DNA of 32,339 bases from Mycobacterium sp. 1165178.9 (lineage in GTDB: Bacteria; Actinomycetota; Actinomycetes; Mycobacteriales; Mycobacteriaceae). Position numbers and translations under genes: made by a program. The notes beneath the pieces are model-generated. The model ran no database searches. It was not told the origin of the DNA and saw only the letters and a program-made list of their open reading frames with translations. Shown here piece by piece: positions 8,247 through 18,062 of the stretch. The stretch lies in assembly GCF_001673555.1 (NCBI RefSeq), contig NZ_LZMB01000587.1, positions 1 to 32,339 of the forward strand, in the 5' to 3' direction. Each line of letters starts with the position of its first letter. Position 1 is the stretch's first letter.

Positions 8247-8627
8247 GTGATGACCCCGTCTTACCCCTGGGGGGGCGATCGAGGGCAACTTGCGCGGCAC
8301 CTTCGGATGCCGTATCACACGCTCCGCCGACGGCGGGCGCGACGTCTGTGCCACAGTTTCGAACGGGTGGGCGTTCGAACGGCACCGGAGCGGCTGCGGG
8401 AAATGCTGGCGGGCGCGCCGCTGGCCGCGCACGAAATGCTCAACGTGCACTTCGCGTTGATCGCGATCCAGCTCGACCGCGAATCGCGCGCCGCACGCTA
8501 CAAGCGGCTCAAGAAGCGCGGCGCCCGTTCGTTGATGTTCGCGGGCCTGATCGTGGTGGTGCTGAACTTCCTGATGTGCATGGCCTACGTTCTGCTGAAC
8601 CTGGCGGAACAGTCGGCGCCTTTGTAA
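8247..8627 (+). CDS. Small single-helix membrane protein, unknown function
   Basis: A 126-aa protein not assigned to a known function. The N-terminal third is Arg/His-rich. A middle amphipathic part contains LAAHEMLNVHFALIAIQLDR, then a basic patch KRLKKRG, and a single hydrophobic segment (about 97-118, LMFAGLIVVVLNFLMCMAY) near the C-terminus. The topology suggests a tail-anchored or positive-inside protein with a large cytoplasmic part. The start is GTG 8247 or ATG 8250. It is convergent with the response regulator, with only 4 bp between the stops. Codon use is like that of its neighbours. Confidence 0.7.
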   Translation: MMTPSYPWGGDRGQLARHLRMPYHTLRRRRARRLCHSFERVGVRTAPERLREMLAGAPLAAHEMLNVHFALIAIQLDRESRAARYKRLKKRGARSLMFAGLIVVVLNFLMCMAYVLLNLAEQSAPL

Positions 8628-8631
8628 GTCT

Positions 8632-9288
8632 TCAGCGCGGCGCGACGATGCCATTGTCGTAGGCGTAGACGATCGCGGCAGCCCGGTCGCGCAGATCGAG
8701 CTTCCCGAAGATGCGCCCGACATGGCTCTTGACCGTGACGCCTGAGATGCACAGTTTGTCGGCGATCTCGGTATTCGACAGACCCTGGCCGATCAACGTC
8801 AGGACGTCGAGCTCGCGGGTGGTCAGCTCGCCGACCGCGGTGCCGCGGGGGCCGGGTGCAGCCTTGCGATAAGTGGTGAGCACACGCGAGGTGACCGCGG
8901 GATCGAGATAGCTGTCACCCCTTGCGACAGCCCGCACCGCGCGGATCAGCTCCTCGGCCGAAGAGTCTTTGAGCACGAAGCCGGCCGCGCCGGCGCGCAG
9001 CGCTCCCGACAACAGCTCGTCCTCGTTGAATGTGGTCAGGGCGAGCACCGGCGGCCTGCCACCCAGCCTGCGCGTCGCCTCGATCCCATCGACGCGGCGC
9101 ATCCGGAGATCCATCACGACGACGTCGGGCCGGTGCTCGGCCACCGCGGCCGGCACCTCGTCACCGTCGGCGCATTCGGCGGCGACGACGAACCCGTCCT
9201 TGCGGCGCAGGATTCGGCGCAGGCCCGACCGCACCAGATCCTGGTCGTCGACGAGCAGCACGGTGATCTCGGGCGTTGCGTCGATCAT
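8632..9288 (-). CDS. NarL/FixJ-type response regulator
   Basis: A 218-aa two-component response regulator. The receiver domain (about 8-122) has the acidic pair Asp14/Asp15, phosphoacceptor Asp60 (VVVMDLRM) and the conserved Lys in FVLKDSS. The C-terminal LuxR-type helix-turn-helix (about 150-210) includes LTTRELDVLTLIGQGLSN and the recognition segment SGVTVKSHVGRIFGKL. ATG 9288 overlaps the TGA of the kinase gene (ATGA), so the pair is coupled. Target genes are not visible; the divergently transcribed small gene/mmpL pair is a reasonable guess. Confidence 0.93.
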   Translation of the reverse strand: MIDATPEITVLLVDDQDLVRSGLRRILRRKDGFVVAAECADGDEVPAAVAEHRPDVVVMDLRMRRVDGIEATRRLGGRPPVLALTTFNEDELLSGALRAGAAGFVLKDSSAEELIRAVRAVARGDSYLDPAVTSRVLTTYRKAAPGPRGTAVGELTTRELDVLTLIGQGLSNTEIADKLCISGVTVKSHVGRIFGKLDLRDRAAAIVYAYDNGIVAPR

Positions 9289-10502
9289 CCCTTGCACCAC
9301 CACGGGCGCCAGGCGGCATCGCCTTCGTGCAGCGGGATTTCCGCGCACACCGACCAGCCGTCGCGAGTGGGGCCGGCGTCGATCGCGCCGCCGAGCAGCT
9401 CGACCCGCTGGCGCATGCCACGCAAGCCGCGTCCTTCGGCCGATTGTGAGGCCGCCACCGCAGCCGGCAGCAGATTCGTGATGGCCAGCCTCGCCGACAC
9501 CGGCGAAATGTCCAACACCACACCTGCTTTCGACTCGGGGGCATGCTTGGCGATATTGGCCAGCGACTCTTGGGTGATGCGATACAGCGCGAGGCCGACC
9601 GCCGCCGACACGTGATCCGTGGGCCCCTCGACACACAGCGCGACGACCAGACCGGCCCGCTGAAACCCTTCGACCAGCACGGCGATGTCGTCGATACCGG
9701 GTTCGGGAGCGGTCTGTGCGGTCTTGGTCGGCCAGTTGTCGAGCAGCCCGACGGTACGACGGATGTCGGCCATGGCCTGGCGGCCGAGCCGCTCGGCCTG
9801 CTCCAGGGCCTCGACCGCGTCATCGACGTCGCGATCCTGCTGCAGCGCGCGGCGCGCACCGGTCACATGCAACAGGGTGATACTCAGCGAATGGGCGATG
9901 ACATCGTGCACTTCGCGCGCGATGCGGCGACGTTCGTCGGCGGCGGCGTGCTCGGCCAACATGCCCTGCGCCTCAATCTGTTCCGCCAGGAGCAGCCGCT
10001 GGGTACGCATCAGGTAACCGAGCAGCCATCCCGTGCCGATGAAACCCAGATACAGCGCCACCGCGTCCAGGCGGTGCAGCGCGGACGCGGTGAGCAACAG
10101 CGCGGCCGCCGACATGGCGGCAAGGAATCCGCCCAACACCGACGCCAATGTAGCGACGACCAAGACCATCAGGACCAACAGCGCCGGCGCGAAATCGGCG
10201 CGAATGGGCGTGGACGTACCAAACAGCGTCAGCGCGGTGGACGCCGTCCAAGTCGCCCACAACGGTCCCGGGGTCATCTTCATGTTGAAGGCGAAGAACG
10301 CAAACGAGGGCGACAGCGCAAGGGCGAACGCAGTCAGCGCCACGGGCAGATCGGCGGCGGGTCGCTGCAGCGTGCCGATCATGCCGCCCAGCACGAGAGC
10401 AACATCGACGGCGATCAGCGCCGCCCAGGTGATACCTACAGGAATCAGTTCGCCTCGTCGGCGAAGCTGTTCCCGCAGGTAATTCGCCGCGGCATGCAAC
10501 AT
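9285..10502 (-). CDS. Sensor histidine kinase, HisKA_3 type
   Basis: A 405-aa membrane sensor kinase for the overlapping response regulator gene. The N-terminal half holds about five or six hydrophobic helices (22-165) with little external sequence, suggesting it senses within the membrane. The dimerisation/phosphoacceptor helix has REVHDVIAHSLS with His199. The ATPase domain shows an N-box (QESLANIAKHA) and a G2 motif (GRGLRGMRQR); a classic DxG motif is not obvious, the place reading AITNLL, which occurs in some kinases of this group. Start ATG 10502 lies 133 bp from the divergent gene at 10636. Confidence 0.9.
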   Translation of the reverse strand: MLHAAANYLREQLRRRGELIPVGITWAALIAVDVALVLGGMIGTLQRPAADLPVALTAFALALSPSFAFFAFNMKMTPGPLWATWTASTALTLFGTSTPIRADFAPALLVLMVLVVATLASVLGGFLAAMSAAALLLTASALHRLDAVALYLGFIGTGWLLGYLMRTQRLLLAEQIEAQGMLAEHAAADERRRIAREVHDVIAHSLSITLLHVTGARRALQQDRDVDDAVEALEQAERLGRQAMADIRRTVGLLDNWPTKTAQTAPEPGIDDIAVLVEGFQRAGLVVALCVEGPTDHVSAAVGLALYRITQESLANIAKHAPESKAGVVLDISPVSARLAITNLLPAAVAASQSAEGRGLRGMRQRVELLGGAIDAGPTRDGWSVCAEIPLHEGDAAWRPWWCKG

Positions 10503-10622
10503 CGTCCAATCGTAGAAGAGCTCGGCGCCTCATCACATCCTCCTGCGGTCGGCAGCCGCCTCCGCCCGTGGTAGGAGACAAAGACTGCACTTCGGCACGA
10601 CGCGGCGCGGCCGCGGCTTTCC

Positions 10623-10628
10623 TAACGT
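10623..10628 (+). promoter_or_regulatory. -10 box of a leaderless mRNA
   Basis: TAACGT (TANNNT) ends 7 nt before ATG 10636, the same arrangement as at three other starts in this window. It would drive the small gene and the overlapping mmpL. Confidence 0.5.
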
Positions 10629-10635
10629 CTCAGTC

Positions 10636-11016
10636 ATGACATGGACACTGCTGCACGACCGCATGGCCTTCATGGCCGAGGTGATACGAGCCGCCGAGAC
10701 GGACCCCGAGGCGGCACTTGCGTTGATCGACAACTCATCCGAGGTGTCCGAGCTGTTCGGCGACGAGGAGGGCTTGATGCTCTCGCTCGGTCAGCGCTGG
10801 ATCACGATGCTGGTGGCCAAGCTGGATCAGGCCGCCTACGAGGGCGCGTCGGCTGAACAGGTGCGTGCCGATCTCGAGGCCGCCCATCCCGGGCTGCACG
10901 CGCTGGTGAAGATCGGCACCCGACGCTCGCTGCGCGTGCGCTCGCTTACGCGCGGCGAGCATGTGGCGGTCGGCTTGTTCGGCGGGTCCACCAGCGATCG
11001 GCAGACCGTTGCATGA
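10636..11016 (+). CDS. Small hypothetical protein paired with MmpL
   Basis: A 126-aa soluble, acidic, mostly helical protein without a recognised domain. It begins MTWTLLHDRMAFMAEVI and ends in a basic stretch (RRSLRVRSLTRGEH). There is no signal peptide or membrane segment. Its last 8 bp overlap the proposed TTG start of the mmpL gene, so the two are probably co-translated and this may be an accessory factor of the transporter. It is not an MmpS protein: it lacks the N-terminal helix and extracellular beta domain of that family. Confidence 0.75.
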   Translation: MTWTLLHDRMAFMAEVIRAAETDPEAALALIDNSSEVSELFGDEEGLMLSLGQRWITMLVAKLDQAAYEGASAEQVRADLEAAHPGLHALVKIGTRRSLRVRSLTRGEHVAVGLFGGSTSDRQTVA

Positions 11017-13864
11017 CCGCACGGGCAGCCTAGCGCGACTGACCAGCCGGTACGCGGTCCTTATCGTCGGCCTCTGGGTCCTGGCAGCCGGACTCGCCAA
11101 TGTGGCAGCGCCGCAACTGGAGCGGGTCGTGGACTCCCATGCCCGGTCCTTCATGCCGCCCAGCGCGCCGAGCGCGACGGCCGCCGCCCGGGCGGCCCAG
11201 TTGTTCAACCAGACGCCCAGCAACAACTTCGTTTACGTTGTGCTGGAACGCAATCAGCTCTTGACATCGCAGGATCGCCAATTCTACGACGCGCTGACGA
11301 CATCACTCGGCTCGGATCAGCGCCACGTGTATGCGGTGACAGACCTGTGGTCGCAGCCGGCCACGGCTGCCGGCGCGCAGAGTTCGGACGGCAAGGCGGT
11401 CAGCGTGATGGTGCGGCTGGCCGGCATGCTCGGCACCGCGCAGGCGCGCGACTCGGTGAACGCCGTGCGCGGGACCGTCCACAAGCTTTCGCCGCCGGCG
11501 GGCCTGGCAGTTCATGTCACGGGTCCCGGAGCCACGATCGTCGACGAATTCTCCGCGATCGATCGGCAGATGCTCGGGATCACCGCCGCCACTATCGGCC
11601 TCATCCTGCTATTGCTGCTGGTGGTCTACCGATCACCCGTCGCGGCGGCTATCCCGCTGATCTCCGTCGGACTCGCCCTGGCCTTGGCCCGCGCCGTCGT
11701 CGCCGCCCTGGGTCAGTCCAATGTAGTTGAGGTTTCGCTGTTTTCGGTGGCGCTCATGGCGGCCATGACGCTAGGAGCCGGGACCGACTATGCGATCTTC
11801 TTGGTCGGCCGCTACCACGAAGGCCGGCGCCGCGGCGTGGCCCCCGCCCAGGCGTTGACGCAGGCCTACCGGTCCATCGCGCCTGTGGTGATCGGGTCGG
11901 CGCTGACAGTATCGGTGGCGCTGGCGTGCCTTGTCTTCGCGAAGGTCGGGTCTTTCCGCAGCGCCGGATTGCCCTGCGCCATAGGTATTCTTGCGACGAT
12001 GGTCGCGGCGCTGACCCTCACGCCCGCGCTCATGAGCCTGGCGATACGCCGCGGGTATCTCGAGCCGCGGCCCTCGAAAACCGCGCGACGCTGGCGCCGC
12101 GTCGGAACGGCCGTGGCCCGCTGGCCCGGACCGATCCTGGTCACCGCGCTGGCATTGACCCTGTTGGTCGCCCTGCCGCTGGTCAGCATGCGGGTCGGCT
12201 TCAACGAACCCGCCGCCACGCCGTCGTCCACCGACTCTAACCGTGGCTATGCCAGCGCCGACCGGCATTTCGCGGCCAACGCGCTGCTGCCAGACGTCAT
12301 CGCGGTCCAGGCCGACCACGACCTACGCAACCCGGCCGGCCTGATCGCCATCGAGCGAATCACGCGCCACATCATGGCCGTGCCGGGTGTGCGTGCGGTG
12401 CAGTCCGCCAGCCGCCCCGACGGCAAGGTGCCCGAACAGGCGACGCTGAGCTATCAGGCCGGTGTGCTCGGCCGTCAGTTCGGTGACACCATGGCTTCGC
12501 TGACGCAGCGCCTCAAGCGGGTTTCCGGACTCGACAGCGCGCTGGCACAGACCCAGGCTGCGGTCGACGGGTTGGGCAACGGATTGCGCGGTGGCAGTGC
12601 CGGATTGGCTGACATGTCCGGTGCCGCGCAAGACATGCGGGCCGGGATGGACGGGCTGCAGAGCAATGTCACGACGGTATCGGGTTACCTCGACCCGCTG
12701 CGGGACTTCGTCGGGCGGACCCCCGACTGCGCCACAAATCCGATCTGCTCGACGGTGGACCGTGTGCTCCAACCGGTCGACAGCCTGGTGCAGACGTCCA
12801 CGCGTCTGGGTTCGGGCGCGGCCAAACTCACCAGCGGATCGAGCACGGCCGCCGCCGCGATGGCCACCCTGCCGCAGAGCGTGGCGTCAATGAAAGACGC
12901 GTTGGCACAAGCGCGTTCGGCCACACACGACTTGCTGAGCGTGTCCGACACGCTCGGACCCCAAATGCGCCAATTGACCGACTACATGAACGAGATCGCC
13001 ACGCAGTTCCAGGGCAGCGCCGCGGCCGACTTCTACATGCCGCAGCGGGCGTTGACCGACCCGCGCTACACCGCGGCGCTGGGCCACCTGATCTCCGAGA
13101 ATGGGCGCGCCGCCTACCTGCTCGTGTACGGCGACGGGTCGGAGTGGGGTGCCGACGGCGCCAAGCGGTCCGGCCAGGTGCGCGCCGCCATCAAAGAGGC
13201 CACCAAGGAAGGCACCCTGACCCCGGCCGAGGTCGACCTCGCGGGAGTTGGCCCGGTGACCGCCGACCTGCAGCGCTTCGTGGCCGGCGACACCACCCTG
13301 CTGGTGGGCGCCGCGCTGATCCTCATCTTCCTGATCGTCACGGCTATGTTGCGCAGTCCGGTCGCGGGACTGGTCGTCGTCGGGACCGTCGTCACCTCGT
13401 ACGCGTCGGCCGTCGGCGCCAGCGTGCTGATCTGGCAGCACCTGCTGCATCACGACCTGCACTGGGCCGTGGCCCCGATCGCCTTCATCGCGCTGATCGC
13501 CGTCGGTGCGGATTACAACCTGCTGCTCGCGCTGCGCATCAAGCAGGAAGCGGCGGCGGGCCTGAAGACCGGGATCGTCCGGGCTTTCGGCGGTACCGGC
13601 GGAGTGGTCACGATTGCCGGCATCATCTTCGGGCTGACCATGCTGGCGCTGCTGAGTAGCAGCGTGCTCAGCATCGCCCAGATCGGTACGACGATCGCGG
13701 TCGGATTGTTGCTGGACACGCTGGTGGTGCGGGCGTTCATCGTGCCGTCGATCGTGGCGCTGCTGGGCCGGTGGTTCTGGTGGCCGAGTCCGCTCCCCCG
13801 CCGCACCGCCGGGCCAACGATGAAAACTCCCGAGCCGCAACGGGTTACTGCTGGGGCGGTATGA
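11009..13864 (+). CDS. MmpL-family RND transporter
   Basis: A large membrane transporter of about 951 aa from the TTG at 11009 (967 aa from an upstream ATG at 10961, less likely because the first residues are not protein-like). It has the two-fold RND plan: TM1, a large external loop, TM2-6 with the motif GAGTDYAIFLVGRYHEGR, a second loop rich in Gly, Ser and coiled helices with a Cys pair (TPDCATNPIC), and TM8-12 with GADYNLLLALRIKQE. The Asp-Tyr pairs are the proton-relay residues of MmpL proteins, which export lipids or siderophores to the periplasm. The end overlaps the convergent eccC2 end by 20 bp. Confidence 0.9.
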   Translation: MHDRTGSLARLTSRYAVLIVGLWVLAAGLANVAAPQLERVVDSHARSFMPPSAPSATAAARAAQLFNQTPSNNFVYVVLERNQLLTSQDRQFYDALTTSLGSDQRHVYAVTDLWSQPATAAGAQSSDGKAVSVMVRLAGMLGTAQARDSVNAVRGTVHKLSPPAGLAVHVTGPGATIVDEFSAIDRQMLGITAATIGLILLLLLVVYRSPVAAAIPLISVGLALALARAVVAALGQSNVVEVSLFSVALMAAMTLGAGTDYAIFLVGRYHEGRRRGVAPAQALTQAYRSIAPVVIGSALTVSVALACLVFAKVGSFRSAGLPCAIGILATMVAALTLTPALMSLAIRRGYLEPRPSKTARRWRRVGTAVARWPGPILVTALALTLLVALPLVSMRVGFNEPAATPSSTDSNRGYASADRHFAANALLPDVIAVQADHDLRNPAGLIAIERITRHIMAVPGVRAVQSASRPDGKVPEQATLSYQAGVLGRQFGDTMASLTQRLKRVSGLDSALAQTQAAVDGLGNGLRGGSAGLADMSGAAQDMRAGMDGLQSNVTTVSGYLDPLRDFVGRTPDCATNPICSTVDRVLQPVDSLVQTSTRLGSGAAKLTSGSSTAAAAMATLPQSVASMKDALAQARSATHDLLSVSDTLGPQMRQLTDYMNEIATQFQGSAAADFYMPQRALTDPRYTAALGHLISENGRAAYLLVYGDGSEWGADGAKRSGQVRAAIKEATKEGTLTPAEVDLAGVGPVTADLQRFVAGDTTLLVGAALILIFLIVTAMLRSPVAGLVVVGTVVTSYASAVGASVLIWQHLLHHDLHWAVAPIAFIALIAVGADYNLLLALRIKQEAAAGLKTGIVRAFGGTGGVVTIAGIIFGLTMLALLSSSVLSIAQIGTTIAVGLLLDTLVVRAFIVPSIVALLGRWFWWPSPLPRRTAGPTMKTPEPQRVTAGAV

Positions 13865-16800
13865 CCGACGAGGGCAATCCGACCAGAACGCCTTCGACGT
13901 CTCCGTCGACGCTGACCAGCAGGCCGCGCCCCGGCGGCAGTGTCTGGGCCCGGACGTTGCGGTTGATCCGGTTCTGCGGGTCGTTGTCCATATACAGCTG
14001 AGCGACCTTCGCGGAGTTCTGGAAGCGCATCCACGGATCCATCTGCAGCGTAGCCCAATTCGCGCTGTTGCGCGTGGTGAAGACGTGCAGACCAATCTGG
14101 CGAGCACGCTCCATCAGCTTCCACAGCGCCGCGCCGACCGGGGGTTTGGGCGGGTAGCTCTGATCCGGGCGCAGGTCCTGGATGTCGTCGATGAGCACGA
14201 AGTGCCGCGGGCCTTCCCACGGTTTGAGTGCGCGTAATTCCTCCTGGCTCAGGCCTTTCGGTGGCAACCGGGGCAGGAGGACCTGCTGGGCCAGCGCGGT
14301 GACCACCTCGTCGATCTCGTCCTGGTCGTAGGCGTAGGCGCGCACGTAACCGGGCCCGTGCAGGTCGCGTAGACCGTGCGGGGCGGTCTTGGGGTCGATC
14401 AGCGTCAGCTGCGCTTCCTCTGGGCTGAATCGGTTCATGATCGCCTCGCCGATGGCGACCAGCGACATGGTTTTTCCGCACCCTTGCCGTCCCAGAATCA
14501 GCAATCCGGGGCTCTCGCGCAGCTTGATGGGAACCGGTCCCAGTTCGTGACGCTCGCCGATGGCGAAGGCGATCGAGAGGTCGTCGCCGCCGGGGTGCGC
14601 GGCCTCGTAGTCCAAGATCGCTTTCAGCGCCACCCGCTGGGGCAGTCGCTGCAGGGTGGCGTGCTTGGTGACTCCGGCGACATCCGCGATGCGGGCGCCG
14701 ACGTCGACGATGCTCACTACCGCGCCGGTGTTCGGATCGGTCAGGGCCGGAACACCGACCCGCAGTTCGTGCAGGCTGTCGGTCAGGCCGAAGCCGGGCC
14801 GGTTCAGCGTCCGCCGCGCCGCGTCGCGTGACTCGAGCGACGAGTGCCCCATCTGGCTTTCGCTCGGGTCGGCCAGCCGCAATTGAATTCGCGCCGTGGC
14901 GTTTTGCAGCAGGCTCTGCCGCTGGCCGTGAATCCAGCCGCCGGCGCTGCACATCACGTGCACGCCGTATTCGGGGCCGCGGCTGCTCAGCGAGATGATG
15001 CGATCGCCCAGCACGGTGTCCTTCGAGTACAGGTCGTCGTAGTCATCGACCACCACGAAGACATCGCCGAATGGGTCGTTGGCGTCGGTGCCGCCCAATC
15101 CGTCGCTGCCCGGCGCGAAGCGGCGCTCGCGGAAACCGTCGAGGTCGATCTTCAGGCGCCGGAACGAGTCCTCGCGGGCGTCGATCAACGCGTCCATGCT
15201 GCTCAAAATGCGCTCAATGCCCTCGGCGTCCTTCGGCGAGACGATGTCGGTGACGTGGGGAAGCGAGGCGGCCTGGGCGAGGGTCGCGCCGCCGATGCAG
15301 AAGAACGTCACGCGTGACGGGCTGTACATGGCTGCGGCCGAGCACATCAGCGTCATCAGCGTGGTGGTCTTGCCGCGCTGCTTGGCACCTACCACAATCA
15401 CGTTGCTGCGCAACGCATCCACGGCATGGACAATCTGCTTGGACTCTTCGGGAATGTCCATGACGCCGACGGGGAACATCAGCCCCGCGTTGCGCCCGTA
15501 GTCGACGTGCCAGGGTTTGCCGCGGTATCCCGCGACCAGGGCGTCGATGGACTCGGGTTCCTCGAGCGGCTCCAGCCACGGCCGGCGCGGTGAGCGGTGG
15601 GGTACCTCGTGCAACGACTCACGCAGCACGTCGACGATCTTCTTCCGTTTGAAACCGTCGTCGTAGTAGAGGAATTCATCGGGCTCCGCGTCGACGGCGG
15701 CGGCGGCTTCCAATGCCGAGGCGTCGGAGGCGTCCAGCGGCTGGAACTGCCAGTTGTACAACCGCGGCTTGGTCAACGTCATGTCGACGGTGGTCGCGAC
15801 CTCCTTGGCCTTCGGCACCACGAACGGGGCGGAGAGATAGAAGCAGCGGAACGGTTCGAGGTCACGCGGGCCGACCTTGAGCAGACCGAAACCGTTTTCC
15901 TTCGACGGCAGGTGGTAGGCGGCATCCGAGCCGATCACCTCGCGGCTGTCGTCACCGGACTCGGCGCGCAGCGCGATGCGGAACGCGATGTTGGACTTCA
16001 CCTTTTGCAGCGACGACAGGTCCAGCCGCTGACCACCTAGCATGAAGAAAACGTTGGCGCCGCGGCCCTCCTGGCCGATGTGGATGATGAGATTGATCCA
16101 CTTCTCATGGTTGGCGAACAGTTCCAGGTACTCGTCGACGATCACGAGCAGGACCGGTACCGGGGGCAGATCGCGTCCGGCAAGCCGGATCTCTTCGTAG
16201 TCGTTGGCGTCGCGTGCGCCCACAGAGGTGAACAGCTCGTAGCGCTGCTTGATCTCGCCGTCGATGACCCTGCGCATCCGCTCGGCCAAGTGCCGTTCGT
16301 CCTTGCCGAGGTTCGACAGCGCGGCCACCACATGAGGAATGCCCAGAATGTCCTGCGCCGCCGATTCGAACTTCATGTCGACGAAGATGACGTTGAACGT
16401 CTCCGGGGAGTGGGTCAGCGCGATCCCGTAGACCAACGACAGGAAGAACTCCGACTTCCCCGAGCCACTGGTACCGATGACCACGGAGTGGAACCCGAAG
16501 CCACCGAAGTCTTTGGCGCGGATGGTGATGTTCTGCAGCTCGCCGTTGGGTTTGGCGCCGACGGGGACCTCGCACCATCGCTCATCGCCGCGTCCCCGCC
16601 GCTCGGCCCACAATCGGTCGACGTCCAAGTCGCGGGGGTCGTTGATGCCCAGGGCGCGCAGGAGTTCGGTTGCGCCGCTGACCGAGTCGGCGATCTCGCT
16701 ACGGCTGGTCGGTGACCAACGGGCCATCGCCCGTGCGTATCGGTAGGCGCGGTGCACGGAGAGCTGGTCGGCGTGGGCGAAGAACTTGTTTCGCACCCGC

Positions 16801-18059
16801 AGCAGCGGTGCCGGGCGGTCGTCCTCGCCGTCGGCGTCGGAGCCGTTGCGGTGCAGGGCTATTTCGCCGTTGACCGATCCATTGGGCGAGCCATGACGTT
16901 CGCTGAGGTCGAATACCTGGTCGTTGGCGAAGCCCACACCGGTGCCGATGCGTGAGGCGATGCGCAGGAGGGTGATTCCCGCCTTGCCGACCTGACCGAC
17001 CACGCTCTCCCATGCATCGGGACTGCCGGTGTTGTCGTCGATGATCACCAGGTGCGGGCCGAGATCGACTGTGTCGGTGCCGGTTTCCAGGGTCGAGCCC
17101 ATCGCGGTGGGGCTGGCCGCGGCCAGCGGAGTCCAGGCGCCGCGCTTGCCCTTCATGTGCAGCTCAGCGGCTAGGGTTTCCTCGAGTTCCTCCGGCGTGG
17201 CGAAGACCAAACGCCGAAACCCGCACGCGTCGAACAACTCATCGTGCAGGTTGTGCGGCAGCCAAACGATCCACGACCACACCTCGGGGTTGCGGGTCAC
17301 CACCAGCAACTTGACGTCGCGCGGGTTGTGGAATACCGCCAGGGAGCACAGCACCGAGCGCATCAGCGACCGCAGCCGGTCGAGATCCTCACCGACGAAG
17401 CTGAAGCCGGGCGCCGAGCGCAGGTTGATCACCTTGGCGATGTCGCGAATCTTGCGCTGCTCCAAGATGAAATCGCGGAGAGCCTGCCCGGTGACGGGCT
17501 CGAGCTCCTCATCGGAGGCGATGTCGGGCCAAGTCACCGACAGCACCGAGTCCGGTGCGTGCTGCACGCCCGTGCCGAGCCGCACCTCCAGGAAGTCGGC
17601 GTCGCCGCGCCCGCGTTCCCACATCCGGGGGCCGCCGATGATGGCGCCGAGCCCGCGGGGGTCGGAGTGCACGGAGTTCTGCCATTCGCGTTGCGCGCAT
17701 ACGGCGGTCTGGATCTCGTCGCGGTTGCCGTCGAGGTCACGAAGATAGCGGCGACGGCCCTTTTCCATTTCGCCCCAGGTGATCTTGCGCGCCCGACCGA
17801 AGCGGCCGGAGAACGCCAGCATGCTGAAGGCGCCGATGCCCATCAGCGGGAAGAAACCGGTGGTGAGGCTGCGCACGCCCGAGACGTAGAGCATGACGAT
17901 GGTGCCGATGAGCGCGACGATCAGCGCAGGCACTCCGATCATCACCCAGATGTTGCGCGGCTCGCGCTCCGGAAGCGCGATCGGCGCGCTGGGCGCCACG
18001 CGCACGGGTTTCGGCGGCTCGATCTTGACGCGGTTGATGGGGAACGCTTTCTTGGACAT
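13845..18059 (-). CDS. eccC2: ESX-2 type VII secretion ATPase EccC2
   Basis: A 1404-aa FtsK/SpoIIIE-type motor of a type VII secretion system (M. tuberculosis EccC2 is about 1396 aa). Two membrane helices lie at about 37-60 and 65-85. Three ATPase domains follow, each with Walker A: GTSGSGKS (about 527), GAKQRGKT (about 890) and GRQGCGKT (about 1190). The Walker B segments are LLVIVDE, VFVVVDD and HFVLIDD. All are intact, unlike systems in which EccC is split into two chains. It recognises substrates through the C-terminal ATPase and powers export. It starts 3 bp after eccB2. Assignment to ESX-2 rather than ESX-1, -3 or -5 rests mainly on synteny with pcnA and the Rv3896c/Rv3906c-like genes. 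Confidence 0.93.
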   Translation of the reverse strand: MSKKAFPINRVKIEPPKPVRVAPSAPIALPEREPRNIWVMIGVPALIVALIGTIVMLYVSGVRSLTTGFFPLMGIGAFSMLAFSGRFGRARKITWGEMEKGRRRYLRDLDGNRDEIQTAVCAQREWQNSVHSDPRGLGAIIGGPRMWERGRGDADFLEVRLGTGVQHAPDSVLSVTWPDIASDEELEPVTGQALRDFILEQRKIRDIAKVINLRSAPGFSFVGEDLDRLRSLMRSVLCSLAVFHNPRDVKLLVVTRNPEVWSWIVWLPHNLHDELFDACGFRRLVFATPEELEETLAAELHMKGKRGAWTPLAAASPTAMGSTLETGTDTVDLGPHLVIIDDNTGSPDAWESVVGQVGKAGITLLRIASRIGTGVGFANDQVFDLSERHGSPNGSVNGEIALHRNGSDADGEDDRPAPLLRVRNKFFAHADQLSVHRAYRYARAMARWSPTSRSEIADSVSGATELLRALGINDPRDLDVDRLWAERRGRGDERWCEVPVGAKPNGELQNITIRAKDFGGFGFHSVVIGTSGSGKSEFFLSLVYGIALTHSPETFNVIFVDMKFESAAQDILGIPHVVAALSNLGKDERHLAERMRRVIDGEIKQRYELFTSVGARDANDYEEIRLAGRDLPPVPVLLVIVDEYLELFANHEKWINLIIHIGQEGRGANVFFMLGGQRLDLSSLQKVKSNIAFRIALRAESGDDSREVIGSDAAYHLPSKENGFGLLKVGPRDLEPFRCFYLSAPFVVPKAKEVATTVDMTLTKPRLYNWQFQPLDASDASALEAAAAVDAEPDEFLYYDDGFKRKKIVDVLRESLHEVPHRSPRRPWLEPLEEPESIDALVAGYRGKPWHVDYGRNAGLMFPVGVMDIPEESKQIVHAVDALRSNVIVVGAKQRGKTTTLMTLMCSAAAMYSPSRVTFFCIGGATLAQAASLPHVTDIVSPKDAEGIERILSSMDALIDAREDSFRRLKIDLDGFRERRFAPGSDGLGGTDANDPFGDVFVVVDDYDDLYSKDTVLGDRIISLSSRGPEYGVHVMCSAGGWIHGQRQSLLQNATARIQLRLADPSESQMGHSSLESRDAARRTLNRPGFGLTDSLHELRVGVPALTDPNTGAVVSIVDVGARIADVAGVTKHATLQRLPQRVALKAILDYEAAHPGGDDLSIAFAIGERHELGPVPIKLRESPGLLILGRQGCGKTMSLVAIGEAIMNRFSPEEAQLTLIDPKTAPHGLRDLHGPGYVRAYAYDQDEIDEVVTALAQQVLLPRLPPKGLSQEELRALKPWEGPRHFVLIDDIQDLRPDQSYPPKPPVGAALWKLMERARQIGLHVFTTRNSANWATLQMDPWMRFQNSAKVAQLYMDNDPQNRINRNVRAQTLPPGRGLLVSVDGDVEGVLVGLPSSVIPPQQ

Positions 18060-18062
18060 TCT

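Noticed and set aside
9543..10574. Plus-strand open frame of 343 codons opposite the histidine kinase
   Set aside because: Gln/Arg-rich shadow; the kinase motifs on the other strand are unambiguous.
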